The notes beneath the pieces were generated by a model. It was given only the letters and a program-made list of their open reading frames with translations. It was not told the origin of the DNA and did not search any database. From Bacillota bacterium (GTDB lineage: Bacteria > Bacillota > UBA4882 > UBA8346): a stretch of 64,000 nucleotides of DNA. Numbering within the stretch: the first letter of the stretch is position 1; each line of letters opens with the position of its first letter. The stretch covers positions 327,036 through 391,035 of the forward strand of contig JAEZFP010000068.1 of assembly GCA_023417475.1 (NCBI GenBank). The letters run 5' to 3'. The position numbers and the translations under genes were made by a program. Positions 25,395 through 33,722 of the stretch are shown here, piece after piece.

Positions 25395-25571
25395 CTGAAC
25401 TTTCCGACAGCACCAAATTCCAACCGTACATGCTCTGAGGGGCAACCCTCCGTTAGGAGCATGGTGGACTAACTTGTCGGATTCGACAGTTAATAGTTCA
25501 GCCGGTAAAAAACGGCAGTTTGCCGTGGGTGTGCATGCACAAAGCGGGGCCAAAAGTAGGTTGTCGGAAAG
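25395..25571 (+). ncRNA. Candidate structured RNA with alternating CGACA/TGTCG pairings
   Basis: The EF-G to BofC-like spacer (25228-25597) has no credible gene. It holds CTTTCCGACA (25400-25409) that can pair with TGTCGGAAAG (25562-25571), or its CCGACA with TGTCGG at 25475-25480. The latter can instead pair with CGACA at 25484-25488. An inner hairpin ATGCTC/GAGCAT (25430-25462) has a GAGGG/CCCTC tip with a GCAA tetraloop. CTGAAC/GTTCAG (25395-25501) and the direct repeat AGCGGGGCCA (about 25371 and 25543) add structure. A terminator follows on the plus strand. Strand and function are inferred. Confidence 0.4.
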
Positions 25572-25576
25572 AATTC

Positions 25577-25602
25577 AAGCCCGTCCGAGGACGGGCTTTA
25601 TT
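25577..25602 (+). terminator. Terminator behind the structured spacer
   Basis: AAGCCCGTCC/GGACGGGCTT stem followed by TTTATT on the plus strand; no plus-strand protein gene precedes it. Confidence 0.6.
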
Positions 25603-26146
25603 CTGTGATCAATCCATTGAGTCCTTCGATTAATTGAAGCTTATCGCGGGAATCCCGGAACGGTATACCGCTTTGCAAATCTTTCAGCTCGGCTTCCGGT
25701 AACAGGTTGGTCTTTAACATCACTTTTTCGAGGATCGGACCGGGTTGCAACGGAGTTCCCCGATAAACCACCACCTCCTGACCATGCAGTCCCAAGAAAT
25801 GATTTTCACGACAGGAACGGCAAAAGTTATTCGAGTTAATGGTGTACTCGTAACCATTACCCTTCTTAGTGAGCGAACGGTTTTTCAGCTTTTTCGCGAC
25901 CGCCGTTTGGAACTCCGACTGATTGGTAAAGGTAATTTGTTCCGATTCATGATGACCACATAAACTAAATTGTTGATGCTTGGTTACGCTCCATGTTTGG
26001 GGAGCGGCCGGGAACGACGGCCCCAACATTCCGCGTAATTGTTCGATTTTATCCGGATTGCGATACGCCCATAGTAAAGTAACCGTTACTACCAGGATTA
26101 CTGCTACGCACCGGAGCAATGTCCGGTAAATTGGCGGTAATTTCAC
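25598..26146 (-). CDS. BofC-like sporulation protein (tentative)
   Basis: About 182 aa with an N-terminal membrane anchor or signal (CVAVILVVTVTLLWAY) and an exported domain with SLCGHHE and CRSCREN. The C-terminal part (HFLGLHGQEVVVYRGTP, LQSGIPFRDSRDKLQLIEGL) looks like the BofC C-terminal domain, an inhibitor of SpoIVB signalling in Bacillus. A nearby yebC-type gene also occurs near bofC in Bacillus. GTG at 26146 after AGAAGG is the chosen start. Similarity was judged by eye only. Confidence 0.5.
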   Translation of the reverse strand: MKLPPIYRTLLRCVAVILVVTVTLLWAYRNPDKIEQLRGMLGPSFPAAPQTWSVTKHQQFSLCGHHESEQITFTNQSEFQTAVAKKLKNRSLTKKGNGYEYTINSNNFCRSCRENHFLGLHGQEVVVYRGTPLQPGPILEKVMLKTNLLPEAELKDLQSGIPFRDSRDKLQLIEGLNGLITE

Positions 26147-26217
26147 TGAAATCACCTTCTTTTAGGTTAGCATATCCAAACCTGGTAAGATTATTACGAT
26201 TTTGACGATTTTTTTAT

Positions 26218-26243
26218 GCAAAAAAGAGCGCCTGCGCGCTCTT
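26218..26243 (-). terminator. Terminator after yebC
   Basis: AAGAGCGC/GCGCTCTT stem followed by six to seven Ts on the minus strand. Confidence 0.9.
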
Positions 26244-26260
26244 AATCGTTCCGATTGCCG

Positions 26261-27019
26261 TTATTTATTTAACTCTTCCATAATGCTGTCGGAAATTTCA
26301 AAATTTCCGTAGACGTTTTGGACATCGTCGTTATCTTCCAACGCATCCACCAGTTTGATCAACTGCTTGGCCTGTTCGACATCGTTGACCTCCACCGTAT
26401 TGCTTGGAACCATGGTTAGTTCGGCGGATTTGAGCGGAATCTTTTGATTCTCCAGGTACTGCCGGACGGTTTCCAATTGGACGGCTTCGGTATAAATCTC
26501 AAAATTTTCTTCCTGGTTTTTCAGATCTTCGGCGCCGGCTTCAATCGCTACCTCAAATAGCGCTTCTTCACTTTTGCCATACGCTTCGGCGTCAACGGTC
26601 ACTAACCCTTTTTGCTCAAAAATCCAGGCCACACAACCCGCTTCGCCGAGGTTGCCGTAATTTCGCGAAAAAATATACCGCATGTCGCCGGCTGTCCGGT
26701 TCCGATTGTCGGTCAAACTTTGCACCAACAAAGCGACGCCGGCCGGGCCGTACCCTTCGTAATAAACTTCTTCATATTGCGAGGCTTCGCTCTCGCCAAT
26801 CCCGCGTTTGATCGCCCGTTGAATATTATCATTGGGCATATTAACATCTTTCGCTTTTATGATCGCCAAACGCAACCGGAAATTGTTGGCGGAATCTCCG
26901 CCGCCCGCTTTCGCAGCCACGATAATTTCCCGAGTAACCTTTGTAAAAGCGCCTGCCCGTTTCTGGTCGGTGACCTCTTTTTTGCGTTTAATCGTTGCCC
27001 ACTTGGAATGGCCGGACAT
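26261..27019 (-). CDS. YebC/PmpR-family protein
   Basis: 252 aa starting MSGHSKWATIKRKKEVTDQKR, the family hallmark, with NIQRAIKRGIG and YEGYGPAGVALLVQSLTDNRNRT. Members were described as transcriptional regulators and recently linked to relief of ribosome stalling at proline runs. ATG at 27019 follows AAAGGGGAG. Confidence 0.95.
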   Translation of the reverse strand: MSGHSKWATIKRKKEVTDQKRAGAFTKVTREIIVAAKAGGGDSANNFRLRLAIIKAKDVNMPNDNIQRAIKRGIGESEASQYEEVYYEGYGPAGVALLVQSLTDNRNRTAGDMRYIFSRNYGNLGEAGCVAWIFEQKGLVTVDAEAYGKSEEALFEVAIEAGAEDLKNQEENFEIYTEAVQLETVRQYLENQKIPLKSAELTMVPSNTVEVNDVEQAKQLIKLVDALEDNDDVQNVYGNFEISDSIMEELNK

Positions 27020-27122
27020 AAAATACACTCCCCTTTGGAAATTCCTTTAAAAGTATACCAAAAAGGAGTGTACAAAATCAAGGCTATCTAAGTTGAAATA
27101 AATAATTGATTCCCGAGTATTG

Positions 27123-27815
27123 TTAATCGCCGCCCCGAAACGGGGAATTGGCCACCTGTTGCTGGAGGATCCGGTACAACCGGAAAAGCAGGAACCCGAT
27201 GGTGCCAAAGGCGATGATTGAAGCAATTGGCGTCCGCAGAAACAATAAAAAATCATACGACCCGTGAATAATCCAAGCCAACCCAAAACCCTTCCATAAC
27301 AGCGAGGTGTCGCTGATCGCCGATAACTTGTACTTGGCGATATAACTTCCCATCCAACCGGTAAATGTCGCATGGGCTAAGGTCGTTACCACCGCCCGCA
27401 TGGCGGCGACCCGGTACCCGAAGACACTTGCCCAAAGGAAGTTTTCCAATGAGGCAAAACCCAATCCAAGCGTAATACCATAAATAATTCCGTCGGCCGG
27501 TTCGTCCAATTCGCGGCTCCGACTTACTAACCAAATCAGAAAACCTGATTTCAACCCTTCTTCAATTAGCGCGACGACCAAAAAAGCGATCACAAGAAAA
27601 TTTAACCAATTGGCAGTGCGAATCGCTTCCACCATTTGCGCCCGCCACAACTGTTCCATTAACCCTGCCGGGATCACTAATAACAGTCCCATCAGGAAAA
27701 CTTTTAAGATCATCCCGAGCGGTTCCGGTTCAAAACGGTCCTGCCGGTAAAAATACCATAACCATAACAGTCCCGGCCCAATTGAGGCGAGGGTTAAAAT
27801 CAAAATATTCAGCAT
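27123..27815 (-). CDS. prsW: PrsW-family intramembrane metalloprotease
   Basis: 230 aa with about seven membrane segments. Conserved PrsW motifs are ALIEEGLK (glutamates), GFASLEN, LAHATFTGWMG and IHGSYDF, which supply the metal ligands. In Bacillus PrsW makes the first cut in the anti-sigma factor RsiW; no rsiW or sigW is nearby, so the substrate here is open. ATG after AGGAGG. Confidence 0.9.
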   Translation of the reverse strand: MLNILILTLASIGPGLLWLWYFYRQDRFEPEPLGMILKVFLMGLLLVIPAGLMEQLWRAQMVEAIRTANWLNFLVIAFLVVALIEEGLKSGFLIWLVSRSRELDEPADGIIYGITLGLGFASLENFLWASVFGYRVAAMRAVVTTLAHATFTGWMGSYIAKYKLSAISDTSLLWKGFGLAWIIHGSYDFLLFLRTPIASIIAFGTIGFLLFRLYRILQQQVANSPFRGGD

Positions 27816-28002
27816 GTTTTCCTCCTGACCAAGTTAAAGTTATTATGAGCGGGACCCACCTTTTCATACCAGGTAACCGGCAATAAATAATTGTATATTT
27901 TTTCATCGTAGATGGTTGCCGCAGGAAATATTGACCGATTGCATCGGATATTGATTTTTTGCGCCGTATAGTCGCCATAGATTTATATTTTTGCTATAAA
28001 AA

Positions 28003-28028
28003 TAAAAAAACGGCCCAAAAGCCGTTTA
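28003..28028 (-). terminator. Terminator, minus strand
   Basis: AAACGGC/GCCGTTT stem followed by seven Ts and further T-rich sequence on the minus strand. It is the first terminator past pgsA, 360 bp away, with the 21-bp array between. Confidence 0.75.
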
Positions 28029-28116
28029 AAAGGTGAAAACAATAACTATAATGGCGCTAAAAAACATTTCGTGGTGAACAATACTTTTTATTATCTGCTA
28101 AAAAAGATTAATCACT

Positions 28117-28308
28117 TGACAATAGCATTTTTAAAACCCGCAATAATATTTTTTGACCCGGCAATATTATTTATCGACCCTACAAAAACAATTATTGACC
28201 TTGCAATAGTATTTATTGACCTTAAAAAAACAATTATTGACCTGACAATAGTATTTATTGACCTGACATAAACATTTATCGCCTTGACAAACCAATTTAG
28301 CGTTTTGT
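28117..28308. repeat. Tandem array of nine 21-bp units
   Basis: The CAATA-like start recurs at 28120, 28141, 28162, 28183, 28204, 28225, 28246, 28267 and 28288, exactly every 21 bp. A representative unit is CAATAGTATTTATTGACCTGA. The array is A/T-rich and uninterrupted, so it is not CRISPR. The 66-codon frame through it (28071-28271) merely translates the repeat. The rest of the 27816-28388 spacer holds only the terminator at 28003. Confidence 0.9.
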
Positions 28309-28388
28309 AATTATATTAATCAATCATATTTGCTAAAAACAGCCAACTTCCATTTAACAATTTGATTCCATTTTTCTGCGAGGTATTA

Positions 28389-28913
28389 TTAACTTTGATC
28401 CGGCGCGTTCAATTTCCGAAATGTCAGATAATAGGTATAAAACGCATAAATCGAGAGCCCGATGGCAATCCCGATAATCCATTGGCCAACGACGGCATTG
28501 AACAAAAAGACCACAAATCCCAAGAAGAAACAGCCGGTGGCGGTTTTTCCCCAGTAATTCGAAGGAATCATCCGGTGTTGCCGCTTAAACACAAATCCCC
28601 CCGCAATGACTTGGATCGTTTCCTTGACCAAATAAATACCGATCATCCAGGCGGGCAGGGACCAGCGTAGCGAATAGCCCAGTAAGATGAAGATGATTAA
28701 GGTTTTATCGGATAGCGGGTCGAGAATTTTTCCAAGCTCGCTGACTTGGTTGAAATGTCGCGCCACCCAACCGTCGATCAGATCCGTCAACCCAGCGACC
28801 ACCGCTAAAAAAACCGCCCAGTAAAGGCTGTTTGGACTGTCGGCGACAAATTGCCACAAGATAAACGGCGCTAAAAACAACCGGAGTAACGTAATCCAGT
28901 TGGCCAAAGTCAT
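28389..28913 (-). CDS. pgsA: CDP-alcohol phosphatidyltransferase (PgsA-like)
   Basis: 174 aa with four to five membrane segments. The CDP-alcohol phosphotransferase signature appears as DLIDGWVARHF followed by GKILDPLSDK (D-x2-D-G-x2-A-R-x8-G-x3-D-x3-D). Size and sequence suit phosphatidylglycerophosphate synthase; another CDP-alcohol transferase cannot be excluded. ATG after GAGGGA. Confidence 0.8.
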   Translation of the reverse strand: MTLANWITLLRLFLAPFILWQFVADSPNSLYWAVFLAVVAGLTDLIDGWVARHFNQVSELGKILDPLSDKTLIIFILLGYSLRWSLPAWMIGIYLVKETIQVIAGGFVFKRQHRMIPSNYWGKTATGCFFLGFVVFLFNAVVGQWIIGIAIGLSIYAFYTYYLTFRKLNAPDQS

Positions 28914-29010
28914 CCAATCATTCCCTCACAATTTTTTTATCGTGTTATAATTCAGGATACTGTAAGCTTTCCCCTGCCAATCCCCGAAAGAAATTTCAAA
29001 TTGTTATATA

Positions 29011-29093
29011 TGTCGCACTAAAGATTGGGGACAATCTTGACTGCGACAATATTTCCCTTGATTCATAAAAGGAAATTGCATAATGCAATTTCC
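29011..29093. other. Two palindromes between guaB and pgsA
   Basis: A nested hairpin at 29011-29048 has TGTCGCA/TGCGACA (7 bp), a 4/4 loop, then AGATTG/CAATCT (6 bp) around GGGA. It is followed at 29071-29093 by an odd-centred palindrome with 11-bp arms GGAAATTGCAT/ATGCAATTTCC. Neither has a T-tract. They may be operators, RNA structures or mobile-element remnants. Confidence 0.5.
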
Positions 29094-29110
29094 CTAGTTG
29101 AGACTTATGT

Positions 29111-29137
29111 CAAAAAAACGAGGTTGCCCTCGTTTTT
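29111..29137 (-). terminator. Terminator after guaB
   Basis: AACGAGG/CCTCGTT stem followed by seven Ts on the minus strand. Confidence 0.9.
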
Positions 29138-29159
29138 GCCCGTTAATCCGTTGGTACGG

Positions 29160-30629
29160 TCAATCATCCACCGAATAGTTTGGCGCTTCTTTGGTAATTT
29201 GAATATCGTGAGGGTGACTTTCCCGTAAGCCGGCGGCGCTGATCTTGATAAACTGAGTTTTGGTTTTAAGATCTTCAATGGTGCGGCAACCGCAATAACC
29301 CATTCCGGCCCGTAGTCCTCCTACCAATTGGAAGGTGGTCTCTGAAAGCGATCCTTTAAAAGCGACCCGGCCTTCGATCCCTTCCGGCACCAATTTCCGC
29401 TGGTCTTGTTGAAAATACCGGTCTTTGCTCCCTTGCTTCATCGCCGAGACCGATCCCATTCCTCGATAGACTTTGTAACTCCGACCTTGATAAATCTCCA
29501 TTTCGCCAGGGCTTTCTTCGGTACCGGCAAAAAGGCTGCCGATCATGACGACATCGGCGCCGGCGGCAATGGCTTTCGTGATATCGCCGGAATATTTGAT
29601 CCCGCCGTCGCTAATCACCGGCACTTTATATTTTGCGGCTGCCGCCGAGCAGTTTTTAACGGCCGTAATCTGGGGTACGCCGATCCCGGCGACCACCCGC
29701 GTGGTACAGATGGAACCCGGACCGATTCCCACTTTGATCGCGTCGGCGCCGGCTTCAATCAGATCAACCGTCGCCGCCGCAGTCGCGACATTACCCGCCA
29801 TCAACTCCATCTTGGGGAATTGCCGCTTTAGTTCCCGAACAGTCTCAATAACGTTCCGGCTATGTCCGTGGGCGGAATCAATGGCAATCAGGTCGACGCC
29901 GGCCTCCAAAAGCGCTCCGGCGCGTTCAATGGTTCCGGTAATCCCCACCGCGGCGCCAACCAACAGCCGTCCTTTTTGATCTTTGGCCGAGTTGGGGTAT
30001 TGGAGCGCTTTTTGAATGTCCTTAATGGTAATTAACCCTTTCAGGTTAAAATCTTTATCGACTAACGGCAATTTTTCAATCCGGTGCTGTTTAAGGAGCA
30101 GTTTCGCCTCTTCGAGAGTGGTTCCCACTGCAGCGGTGATCAGGTTATCTTTGGTCATGACGTCTTTAATGGGTTGATCGAAGTTGGTTTCGAAGCGAAG
30201 ATCGCGGTTGGTTAGAATACCGACCAGTTTGCCGTTCGCAGTAATCGGCACGCCGGAGATACGATACCGTTCCATGATCTCCAACGCGTCATTGATTGAG
30301 TTATCCGGGGCCAAATAAATCGGATCGGAAATCACCCCGTGTTCCGACCGTTTGACCCGGTCCACTTCCAACGCCTGTTGATCAATGGACATATTTTTAT
30401 GAATAATTCCCAATCCACCTTCTCTGGCGATCGCAATCGCCAACCGCGCTTCTGTGACCGTATCCATAGCGGAGCTGATTAAGGGGATATTTAATGTGAT
30501 ATTTTTGGTTAACTGGGTGGACGTGTTCACCTCGCTTGGCAACACATCCGACTGGGCCGGAACCAATAATACATCATCAAAAGTTAATGCTTCCTCGATT
30601 ATAAATCGATCGCTCGGCAACCGGTTCAC
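29160..30629 (-). CDS. guaB: Inosine-5'-monophosphate dehydrogenase
   Basis: 489 aa; oxidises IMP to XMP, committing purines to GMP. The catalytic barrel is split by two CBS domains (ISDPIYLAPDN... and VMTKDNLITAAVG...). The active-site cysteine is in GIGPGSICTTRVVAG, with the flap at GMGSVSAM. The GTG at 30629 follows AGAAGGGAG; the 15 codons upstream are not typical of the family. Confidence 0.97.
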   Translation of the reverse strand: MNRLPSDRFIIEEALTFDDVLLVPAQSDVLPSEVNTSTQLTKNITLNIPLISSAMDTVTEARLAIAIAREGGLGIIHKNMSIDQQALEVDRVKRSEHGVISDPIYLAPDNSINDALEIMERYRISGVPITANGKLVGILTNRDLRFETNFDQPIKDVMTKDNLITAAVGTTLEEAKLLLKQHRIEKLPLVDKDFNLKGLITIKDIQKALQYPNSAKDQKGRLLVGAAVGITGTIERAGALLEAGVDLIAIDSAHGHSRNVIETVRELKRQFPKMELMAGNVATAAATVDLIEAGADAIKVGIGPGSICTTRVVAGIGVPQITAVKNCSAAAAKYKVPVISDGGIKYSGDITKAIAAGADVVMIGSLFAGTEESPGEMEIYQGRSYKVYRGMGSVSAMKQGSKDRYFQQDQRKLVPEGIEGRVAFKGSLSETTFQLVGGLRAGMGYCGCRTIEDLKTKTQFIKISAAGLRESHPHDIQITKEAPNYSVDD

Positions 30630-30718
30630 CGCTCCCTTCTCAAAATTATTTCTCTCTATTCTATCACAGAACACCTAATTTACAAGTGAAATGTGAGACT
30701 GTCACCAAATTTTAAAAT

Positions 30719-32635
30719 TCAATCAATTTTGGGTTTTTTATGCCGCTTGTTAAAATTCGGCTGATTACCAACCGCCGCTTTCGGCTGGAAATTTCGTTGG
30801 GCTGCCCGGGGCCGAATCAAACATTGAGGGCCGAAACCGATCAAATCGGTCCGACCGGCCGCCTCCAATGCTTCTTTCACCAATTGATAGTTCTCGGGAC
30901 GGCGATATTGCAGTAACGCCCGTTGCATCGCTTTTTCCTTTGGGCTTTTCGGAACGTATACTTGTTCCATGGTGCGGGGATCCAGTTCCGTATAGAACAT
31001 GGTCGTTGCCAAGCTCCCCGGCGTGGGGTAAAAATCTTGCACTTGCTCGGGAGTATAACGGATATCCCGTAAATACTCGGCCAGTTCCACGGCTGCTTTT
31101 ATGTCGCTGCCGGGATGGCTCGATAACAGATAGGGAACCAAATATTGTTCTTTGCCGACCGCCCGGTTGATCTCGTAAAATTTGCGGACGAACCGGTCAT
31201 AAACTTCCCGCCCGGGTTTTCCCATCCGCTGCAGCACCCGCTCCACCACATGCTCGGGAGCGACTTTCAACTGACCGCTCACATGGTGCTCGCAAAGTTC
31301 CCGAAAAAAGGCGTCATCCTTATCAAGCATCAGATAGTCGTAACGGATTCCCGAGCGGATAAACACTTTTTTCACTTCGGGAATCTCCCGCAATTTCCGC
31401 AACAGGTGCAAATATTCCGAGTGGTCGACAATCAACTGACGGCAGCCGCCGTTTTCCAAACATTGTTTATCTTTGCAGACGCCATGCTTTTCCTGGTGTT
31501 TACAGGCGCGATTCCGGAAATTGGCGGTCGGCCCGCCCACGTCGTGGATATATCCTTTAAAATTATCCTGCCAGACCATTTGCTGCGCTTCATTGATGAT
31601 TGACTGCTGACTCCGCTTTTGAATGATCCGTCCTTGATGAAAATGTAACGCGCAAAAAGCACATCCGCCGTAACAGCCGCGGTGACTGGTGATGCTAAAC
31701 TCCACTTCGGCGATGGCCGGCACCCCGCCCTCCGCTTGATAACTGGGATGGTAAGCGCGTTGGTAGGGAAGCGCGTAGACCCGGTCCATCTCCGGGACGG
31801 TTAACGGCAAGGCCGGCGGATTTTGAACCAGATATCGGTTACCATGGGGTTGGACGATGCTGCGGCCCCGCAGCGAATCTTGTTCCTCGGATTGAATCTT
31901 GAATGCTTCGGCGTATTTTCGTTTGTTTTGGGAAACGGTTTCAAATGAAGGAACCTCCAGCCACGTTTGACCTTGCTCATTCGGCGCAACGGACTGCCCG
32001 AACTGATCTTGATTGATTAAATAAGCGGTTCCACGCAGGTTACGAATGGCCGCAACCGGCTCGCCGGCCGCCAGGCGGGCGGCCAACTCCGACAGCGGCT
32101 TCTCCCCCATACCGTAAATCAACAGATCCGCCTTGGAGTCAACCAAAATTGAACGGCGGACGGCGTTATCCCAGTAATCGTAGTGGGCAAACCGCCGCAA
32201 ACTGGCCTCGACCCCTCCGATAATGACGGGAATATCCTTAAACGCCTCGCGAATCCGGTTAGCATAAACGATCACCGCCCGGTCGGGCCGGTGACCGGCG
32301 GTTCCGCCCGGCGAGTACGCGTCATTGCTTCGCGGTTTTTTGCTGGCCGTATAATGATTCACCATCGAATCAATTACGCCGGAGGCGATCAGCACCGCCA
32401 GTTTAGGCCGTCCCAAACGTTTGAAATCAGCTACATCTTTCCAATCGGGTTGGGCGATGATTCCCACCCGGAAACCCTGGCTCTCCAGTTGCCGGGTGAT
32501 GATCGCATGTCCAAAACTGGGATGATCGACATAAGCGTCACCGCTAATCAATAAAAAGTCTAGCTCGTCCCAGCCCCGGGCCTCCATGTCCGCCCGGGAA
32601 ACCGGTAAAAAACCATTGTCGTTATATTTGGCCAT
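30719..32635 (-). CDS. YgiQ-family radical SAM protein
   Basis: 638 aa. The N-terminal ISGDAYVDHPSFG is typical of YgiQ. The radical SAM cluster motif is HRGCYGGCAFCALHFHQGR (Cys-x3-Cys-x2-Cys), and an extra cysteine patch CKHQEKHGVCKDKQC follows. The C-terminus is Arg/Lys-rich (QRNFQPKAA...KRHKKPK). The reaction is unknown. Starts 8 bp after the fumarylacetoacetase-fold gene. Confidence 0.93.
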   Translation of the reverse strand: MAKYNDNGFLPVSRADMEARGWDELDFLLISGDAYVDHPSFGHAIITRQLESQGFRVGIIAQPDWKDVADFKRLGRPKLAVLIASGVIDSMVNHYTASKKPRSNDAYSPGGTAGHRPDRAVIVYANRIREAFKDIPVIIGGVEASLRRFAHYDYWDNAVRRSILVDSKADLLIYGMGEKPLSELAARLAAGEPVAAIRNLRGTAYLINQDQFGQSVAPNEQGQTWLEVPSFETVSQNKRKYAEAFKIQSEEQDSLRGRSIVQPHGNRYLVQNPPALPLTVPEMDRVYALPYQRAYHPSYQAEGGVPAIAEVEFSITSHRGCYGGCAFCALHFHQGRIIQKRSQQSIINEAQQMVWQDNFKGYIHDVGGPTANFRNRACKHQEKHGVCKDKQCLENGGCRQLIVDHSEYLHLLRKLREIPEVKKVFIRSGIRYDYLMLDKDDAFFRELCEHHVSGQLKVAPEHVVERVLQRMGKPGREVYDRFVRKFYEINRAVGKEQYLVPYLLSSHPGSDIKAAVELAEYLRDIRYTPEQVQDFYPTPGSLATTMFYTELDPRTMEQVYVPKSPKEKAMQRALLQYRRPENYQLVKEALEAAGRTDLIGFGPQCLIRPRAAQRNFQPKAAVGNQPNFNKRHKKPKID

Positions 32636-32643
32636 CTAGTTAA

Positions 32644-33555
32644 TTATCCTTTATTATTCAAAGATTCCCCAAATGATCCGTTACTTCCTTGAACCGGATT
32701 GGTTAAACTACCAATCTTGTCAATGGTGACGGTCATTTGATCGCCGTTTTTTAAAAAGACCGGCGGTTTCCGTGCAAAACCGACTCCCGGAGGCGTTCCG
32801 GTAGCAATAATATCCCCAACTTCCAAGGTAAATAACTCCGAAAGAAAGCTAATCAAATAGGGAATCCCAAAGATCAAATTGGCAGTTGAGGAATCTTGCA
32901 TGATCCGGCCGTTCAGTTTCATTTGAATCCGCAAAGCATGGGGATCGCCGATTTCATCGGCGGTGACCAGATACGGGCCGGTTGGAGCAAACGTGTCCAA
33001 CGCCTTGCCTTTGATCCATTGTCCGCCGCGAAATTGGAGGTCCCGGGCGCTGATGTCATTAAACGCGGTATAGCCAAACACATAATCCAACGCTTCCGCT
33101 TCGGGAATCCGTTTTCCCCGTTTGCCGATGACCAACGCGAGCTCCGCTTCGTAATCGACCTCCCGGGAAACTCGGGGGAGCTCAACCGCCGCCCCCGGTC
33201 CAACGATCGACGTATTGAATTTATTAAAAAAGACCGGTTCGGTTGGGACTTCAAAATGACCGGATTCTTTGGCGTGGTCCAGATAGTTCAAGCCGATGCA
33301 GATGATTTTCGGCGGATCGGCTAACGGTGCCAAAACACGTAATTGTTTCAAGGAATATGTATACGCTTGATCCGACGGGTCGAATTCGGGGAGTAGCGTT
33401 AGGACTGTCCGGAAATTCTCCAATACAGCGCGCATTGTAGTAAAAGTGGTTGACCCGCCGCCAAGTTTCGCCGCTTTGTCCAGATCAACCACCCGATCTC
33501 CAAACAAGATCCCCGGAAAGGCCCGTTCCGCCAGTGCAAAGGTTCCAAGTTTCAT
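32644..33555 (-). CDS. Fumarylacetoacetate hydrolase-family protein
   Basis: 303 aa. The FAH fold is marked by ICIGLNYLDHAKESG, DYEAELALVIGKRG, FGYTAFNDISARDLQ and GDIIATGTPPGVGFARKP, which include the acidic metal ligands. Members hydrolyse or decarboxylate acylpyruvates, oxaloacetate and related diketo acids; the substrate cannot be assigned. ATG after AAAGGAAA. Confidence 0.9.
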   Translation of the reverse strand: MKLGTFALAERAFPGILFGDRVVDLDKAAKLGGGSTTFTTMRAVLENFRTVLTLLPEFDPSDQAYTYSLKQLRVLAPLADPPKIICIGLNYLDHAKESGHFEVPTEPVFFNKFNTSIVGPGAAVELPRVSREVDYEAELALVIGKRGKRIPEAEALDYVFGYTAFNDISARDLQFRGGQWIKGKALDTFAPTGPYLVTADEIGDPHALRIQMKLNGRIMQDSSTANLIFGIPYLISFLSELFTLEVGDIIATGTPPGVGFARKPPVFLKNGDQMTVTIDKIGSLTNPVQGSNGSFGESLNNKG

Positions 33556-33674
33556 GGTTGATTTCCTTTCTTTCAGTTTGTAAGCTGATCATCCGAATGG
33601 TTATTTATTGCAGCTTATCTGGCACTCATTTTATAATACTTTACTACGAAAAGCAACTTTGTTGGCCGGATATA

Positions 33675-33709
33675 GAAAAGAGGCAGCCGGTTGGCTGCCT
33701 CTTAAAAAA
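33675..33709. terminator. Terminator after the barrel protein
   Basis: AGAGGCAGCC/GGCTGCCTCT stem with a 4-nt loop, T-rich on the minus strand and A-rich on the other side. Confidence 0.85.
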
Positions 33710-33722
33710 CGATTGACTACGA

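Noticed and set aside
25314..25553. A 79-codon minus-strand frame rich in cysteine
   Set aside because: It lies entirely in the inverted-repeat-rich spacer, lacks a ribosome-binding site and has no protein-like hydrophobic pattern.
28071..28271. A 66-codon plus-strand frame with IFIDxT repeats
   Set aside because: It translates the A/T-rich 21-bp array, and the array continues beyond the stop codon.
28117..28308. CRISPR array
   Set aside because: Repeats are contiguous 21-bp units with no unique spacers, and no cas genes are in the window.
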